A stretch of DNA of 44,046 nucleotides, from assembly GCA_026645935.1 (NCBI GenBank), contig JAPKMP010000004.1, positions 1-44,046 on the forward strand. Reading direction: 5' to 3'. Numbering within the stretch: the first letter of the stretch is position 1; every line of letters starts with the position of its first letter. A program made the translations under genes and the position numbers. Positions 42,029-44,046 of the stretch are shown here, piece after piece. The notes under the pieces are model-generated. The model did not search any database and was not told where the DNA came from. It worked only from the letters and a program-made list of their open reading frames with translations. The stretch comes from Candidatus Villigracilaceae bacterium. GTDB taxonomy: Bacteria; Chloroflexota; Anaerolineae; Anaerolineales; Villigracilaceae.

Positions 42029-42622
42029 TTAGAATAACTTTGGCAGGAAACGCCCCGTCCGCTTCATATATTCGCGGTATTCGTCGCCGAATTTTTCGAT
42101 GAGATTAGCTTCTTCTTTCGGCGTGCGGATCGCCACAGCAATGAATGCAAGAATTCCAAGCAGGGCGATGAACCAGTTATCCGCCATCATGCCAAAGGAG
42201 ATGAACAAGGACGATCCAAAGGTATAAAGCGGGTGACGGATGTACTTGTAGATCCCATTCGTGATCAGTTTATGTTCCCTGCGTGTGGCGCTGGTTGGTG
42301 TGATGCCGCTGCCGATACTGCTGAACAGCCAGTAGACTCCAATTACGCAAATGACTCCAAGCCCAACGCCGAGCCAGCGCACCCAATCGGGCAAACCGAC
42401 CTTCGCCCATGCCATCCATTGCGGATTGACCAGATAAACCAGCGGGCTGAGCCAGATGATCAGTCCGCCGATCACAAGGAGCAGCATCATGGGCGTGCCG
42501 TCCACTTTGCGGGAGACGGTTTCGCCTGAATTCTTATCTGCCTTGCGGCGGGAGTAGGATGAAATGCCGATCGCTGTGAAAAAGATCACGGCGGATAAAA
42601 TACGGTAAATGTTTTCGTTCAT
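42029..42622 (-). CDS. Isoprenylcysteine-methyltransferase-family membrane protein (first)
   Basis: A 197-residue membrane protein of the ICMT/PEMT type with about five helices. It contains NGIYKYIRHPLYTFGSSL (about 121-138) and RTPKEEANLIEKFGDEYREYMKRTGRFLPKL at the end, closely parallel to the neighbouring gene. The substrate is unknown. AAAGG precedes the start. It follows the ATC-hydrolase-like gene by 18 bases and is likely cotranscribed with it. Confidence 0.8.
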   Translation of the reverse strand: MNENIYRILSAVIFFTAIGISSYSRRKADKNSGETVSRKVDGTPMMLLLVIGGLIIWLSPLVYLVNPQWMAWAKVGLPDWVRWLGVGLGVICVIGVYWLFSSIGSGITPTSATRREHKLITNGIYKYIRHPLYTFGSSLFISFGMMADNWFIALLGILAFIAVAIRTPKEEANLIEKFGDEYREYMKRTGRFLPKLF

Positions 42623-42640
42623 TTTGAAATACCTTTCTAT

Positions 42641-43312
42641 TTATAAAGTTACTTTCCTGCTAAATCGAAAGTCACAATGCGAGCAGCCCTGCCCGATCGT
42701 GCCTGTCCGTTTCAGATCAATGCCCATGCCGGGGAAGAGGATGGAATCCACATAGCACATGTATGGCGTGAATTCATCCGCGCCCTGCTGGTGAAAGAAT
42801 TTTGCGATGGCGCATTCAAGGTAATTGATGCCCCATTCGTATTCACCCTGCTTTCCCGGCACAACTTCAAAAACAAAATTCCCGGGATATATTTTCTTCT
42901 GCGAGATCGATGCTTTTTTCATCGTGCGTTTGCGCCAGAACTTCGACATATACAACCTGCCCAACAAACTTCGCAACAGGCGCGGCATCGACTCCACTTT
43001 CTTGTCCGCAATACGATGGACTAACTCGCCGATCTCTGCGGTGGATTTGCCTTCTTCTTTGAGCACAAAATACAACGCCAGCATACTTCCGACCTGGGTC
43101 AATGTATCGGTCAGGGAATTGTCCCAGCCGCCGATGTAGGGCATCTCCGCCAGCAGCGCCTCATAGCGGACCTCAGACCTGCGGATGACATCCCCCGCCT
43201 TTTCCACGCCGAAACGGGACTCCATGAGTCCGCGCCCGAGCCGCATTATCTCGCGATGTTGTTTCAGGAAAGTCCTTTTATTTCTAAAGTAAAAGTCGCT
43301 TTTCGTGTTCAT
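42641..43312 (-). CDS. L-2-amino-thiazoline-4-carboxylate-hydrolase-family protein
   Basis: A 223-residue protein that I place in the ATC hydrolase family because of its overall layout and the closing GCSHCDFRFSRK, a typical end with two cysteines. The named enzyme opens a thiazoline ring on the way to cysteine, but most members are uncharacterised and may have other roles. No signal peptide or membrane helix is seen. Its start overlaps the MntR-like stop (TAATG), so it is tightly linked to a metal-dependent regulator. The Cys pair could bind metal. Confidence 0.7.
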   Translation of the reverse strand: MNTKSDFYFRNKRTFLKQHREIMRLGRGLMESRFGVEKAGDVIRRSEVRYEALLAEMPYIGGWDNSLTDTLTQVGSMLALYFVLKEEGKSTAEIGELVHRIADKKVESMPRLLRSLLGRLYMSKFWRKRTMKKASISQKKIYPGNFVFEVVPGKQGEYEWGINYLECAIAKFFHQQGADEFTPYMCYVDSILFPGMGIDLKRTGTIGQGCSHCDFRFSRKVTL

Positions 43313-43974
43313 TACTTGATCTCTACAAAAATCTTTGTTGTGATATTCAATCCAAGCACAATGATCTTCTGCCCGGCTTTCACGGTGAGATTATTGTCAA
43401 AGGAGGAATACTCCATGACTTCGATCTGAATGCCCGGGGTGAGCCCCAAACCTACAAGGTGGCGGAGCAGGTTCGGGTCTTGGGCGTTAACCCGTTGTAT
43501 TGTGGCGAATTGGTTGGGGCGCAATGCCGAGAGCGGCGTGGAGTCATCCACCGGCATTTTCAAATCTGCGGTGGGGATGAGCTCACCATGCGGGTCACGA
43601 GTCGGGTGTCCAAGCGCGGCAGCGATGCGTCGCTCGAAATCCTCCGAGATCACATGCTCCAATCGTTCTGCTTCTTCGTGAACTTCATCCCATGAGTAAC
43701 CAAGCGTTTGCACCAGCCAGACTTCCAGCAGGCGGTGATGGCGAATCACTTCCAATGCTGCCTTTTTGCCAATCGGCGTCAACATCACTCCCTGATGCTT
43801 TTGGTATTCGACCAGGGCAGGTTTCTCCGCTGCAAGTTTTTGGATCATGCCGGTCACGGATGGCGCGCTGATGTTCAGTTCTCGCGCAAGGTCATTGGTG
43901 CTGGCCGGCGAGCCGTCTTCGGTCAACTCGTAGATACGCTTGAGATAATCCTGAATGGAAGTGGATTGTTTCAT
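43312..43974 (-). CDS. DtxR/MntR-family metal-dependent regulator
   Basis: A 220-residue repressor: winged helix (about 1-65, NDLARELNISAPSVTGMIQKL), dimerisation and metal domain (about 70-140) and a C-terminal FeoA/SH3-like domain (about 150-220). Metal ligands appear in RHHRLLE and DEVHEEAERLEH. The position of DtxR Cys102 is Glu here (AERLEH), as in manganese-sensing MntR. It probably represses the adjacent importer when manganese is plentiful. The ATG at 43974 gives the usual start; a longer frame adds 18 unconserved residues. The 72 bases from here to the window end hold no other gene I can support. Confidence 0.9.
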   Translation of the reverse strand: MKQSTSIQDYLKRIYELTEDGSPASTNDLARELNISAPSVTGMIQKLAAEKPALVEYQKHQGVMLTPIGKKAALEVIRHHRLLEVWLVQTLGYSWDEVHEEAERLEHVISEDFERRIAAALGHPTRDPHGELIPTADLKMPVDDSTPLSALRPNQFATIQRVNAQDPNLLRHLVGLGLTPGIQIEVMEYSSFDNNLTVKAGQKIIVLGLNITTKIFVEIK

Positions 43975-44046
43975 TCGATTATTTCCAGAGTGAAGTGGTT
44001 GTGCAGGCAAAGAACGCCATGTATGCAATGTTAAATCCTGCGCCTT

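Overview
The window looks like a chromosomal segment of a Chloroflexota bacterium, most likely of the Anaerolineae type. This is inferred from gene style and not from a marker gene. The hints are moderately high GC, lipoproteins whose lipobox is followed by Ala/Pro/Thr/Glu-rich linkers, tandem heptamer 'word' repeats in leaders, and families that are common in that group. No rRNA, tRNA, CRISPR array, insertion sequence or phage gene was seen, and no gene-free stretch exceeds 300 bases.

Region 1 (1-1610) holds a PHP-domain phosphoesterase that appears to be leaderless, then two small minus-strand genes (a membrane protein and a zinc-ribbon protein). The divergent region before the main island has a clear -35/-10 promoter and inverted word repeats.

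Region 2 (1611-27662, all plus strand) is the main interest: a purine-catabolism and uptake island. In order it encodes an 8-oxoguanine/guanine-deaminase-like amidohydrolase, a small membrane protein, adenine deaminase, a HutC-type GntR regulator, a YgeY-like M20 hydrolase, an aspartate-carbamoyltransferase-like enzyme behind a 15-codon leader ORF, a small histidine phosphatase, a YgeW-like carbamoyltransferase, carbamate kinase and a GT-C membrane protein. Two complete BMP-type (nucleoside/purine class) ABC importers follow, with a second HutC-type regulator between them. The island ends with a molybdenum hydroxylase (FAD subunit plus a fused 2Fe-2S/Mo subunit). The set overlaps the E. coli ygeW-ygeY-yqeA-ssnA-ygfM-xdhD region, which is associated with anaerobic purine breakdown. 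The proposed logic is to import purines or nucleosides, deaminate and oxidise them, open the ring elsewhere, split carbamoylated intermediates with phosphate through the carbamoyltransferases, and harvest ATP with carbamate kinase. The chemistry beyond family level is inference. Relatives of YgeX, HydA/HyuA and YgfK are not in the window.

Region 3 (27709-33839) is housekeeping-like: a tandem-GGDEF protein on the minus strand, then an overlapping operon of threonine synthase, an AI-2E-family membrane protein and a GT2 glycosyltransferase that ends at a clear terminator, then a MATE transporter.

Region 4 (33867-43974, all minus strand) is metal homeostasis. One unit is an ArsR/SmtB sensor with its operator, a CDF exporter and a P1B ATPase with a CSC membrane motif. 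The other begins with an MntR-like regulator, followed by an ATC-hydrolase-family protein, two isoprenylcysteine-methyltransferase-like membrane proteins and a Mn/Zn-type ABC importer whose two permeases both carry soluble C-terminal tails. The gene order allows one transcript that ends at a terminator near 37300.

The most unusual DNA structure is as follows. Two related palindromic elements lie in frame inside unrelated genes (the deaminase and the P-type ATPase). Perfect hairpins separate the binding-protein gene from the ATPase gene in both ABC operons. A two-hairpin element sits between the hydroxylase subunit genes. Inverted arrays of GAC/GTC words occupy two gene leaders.
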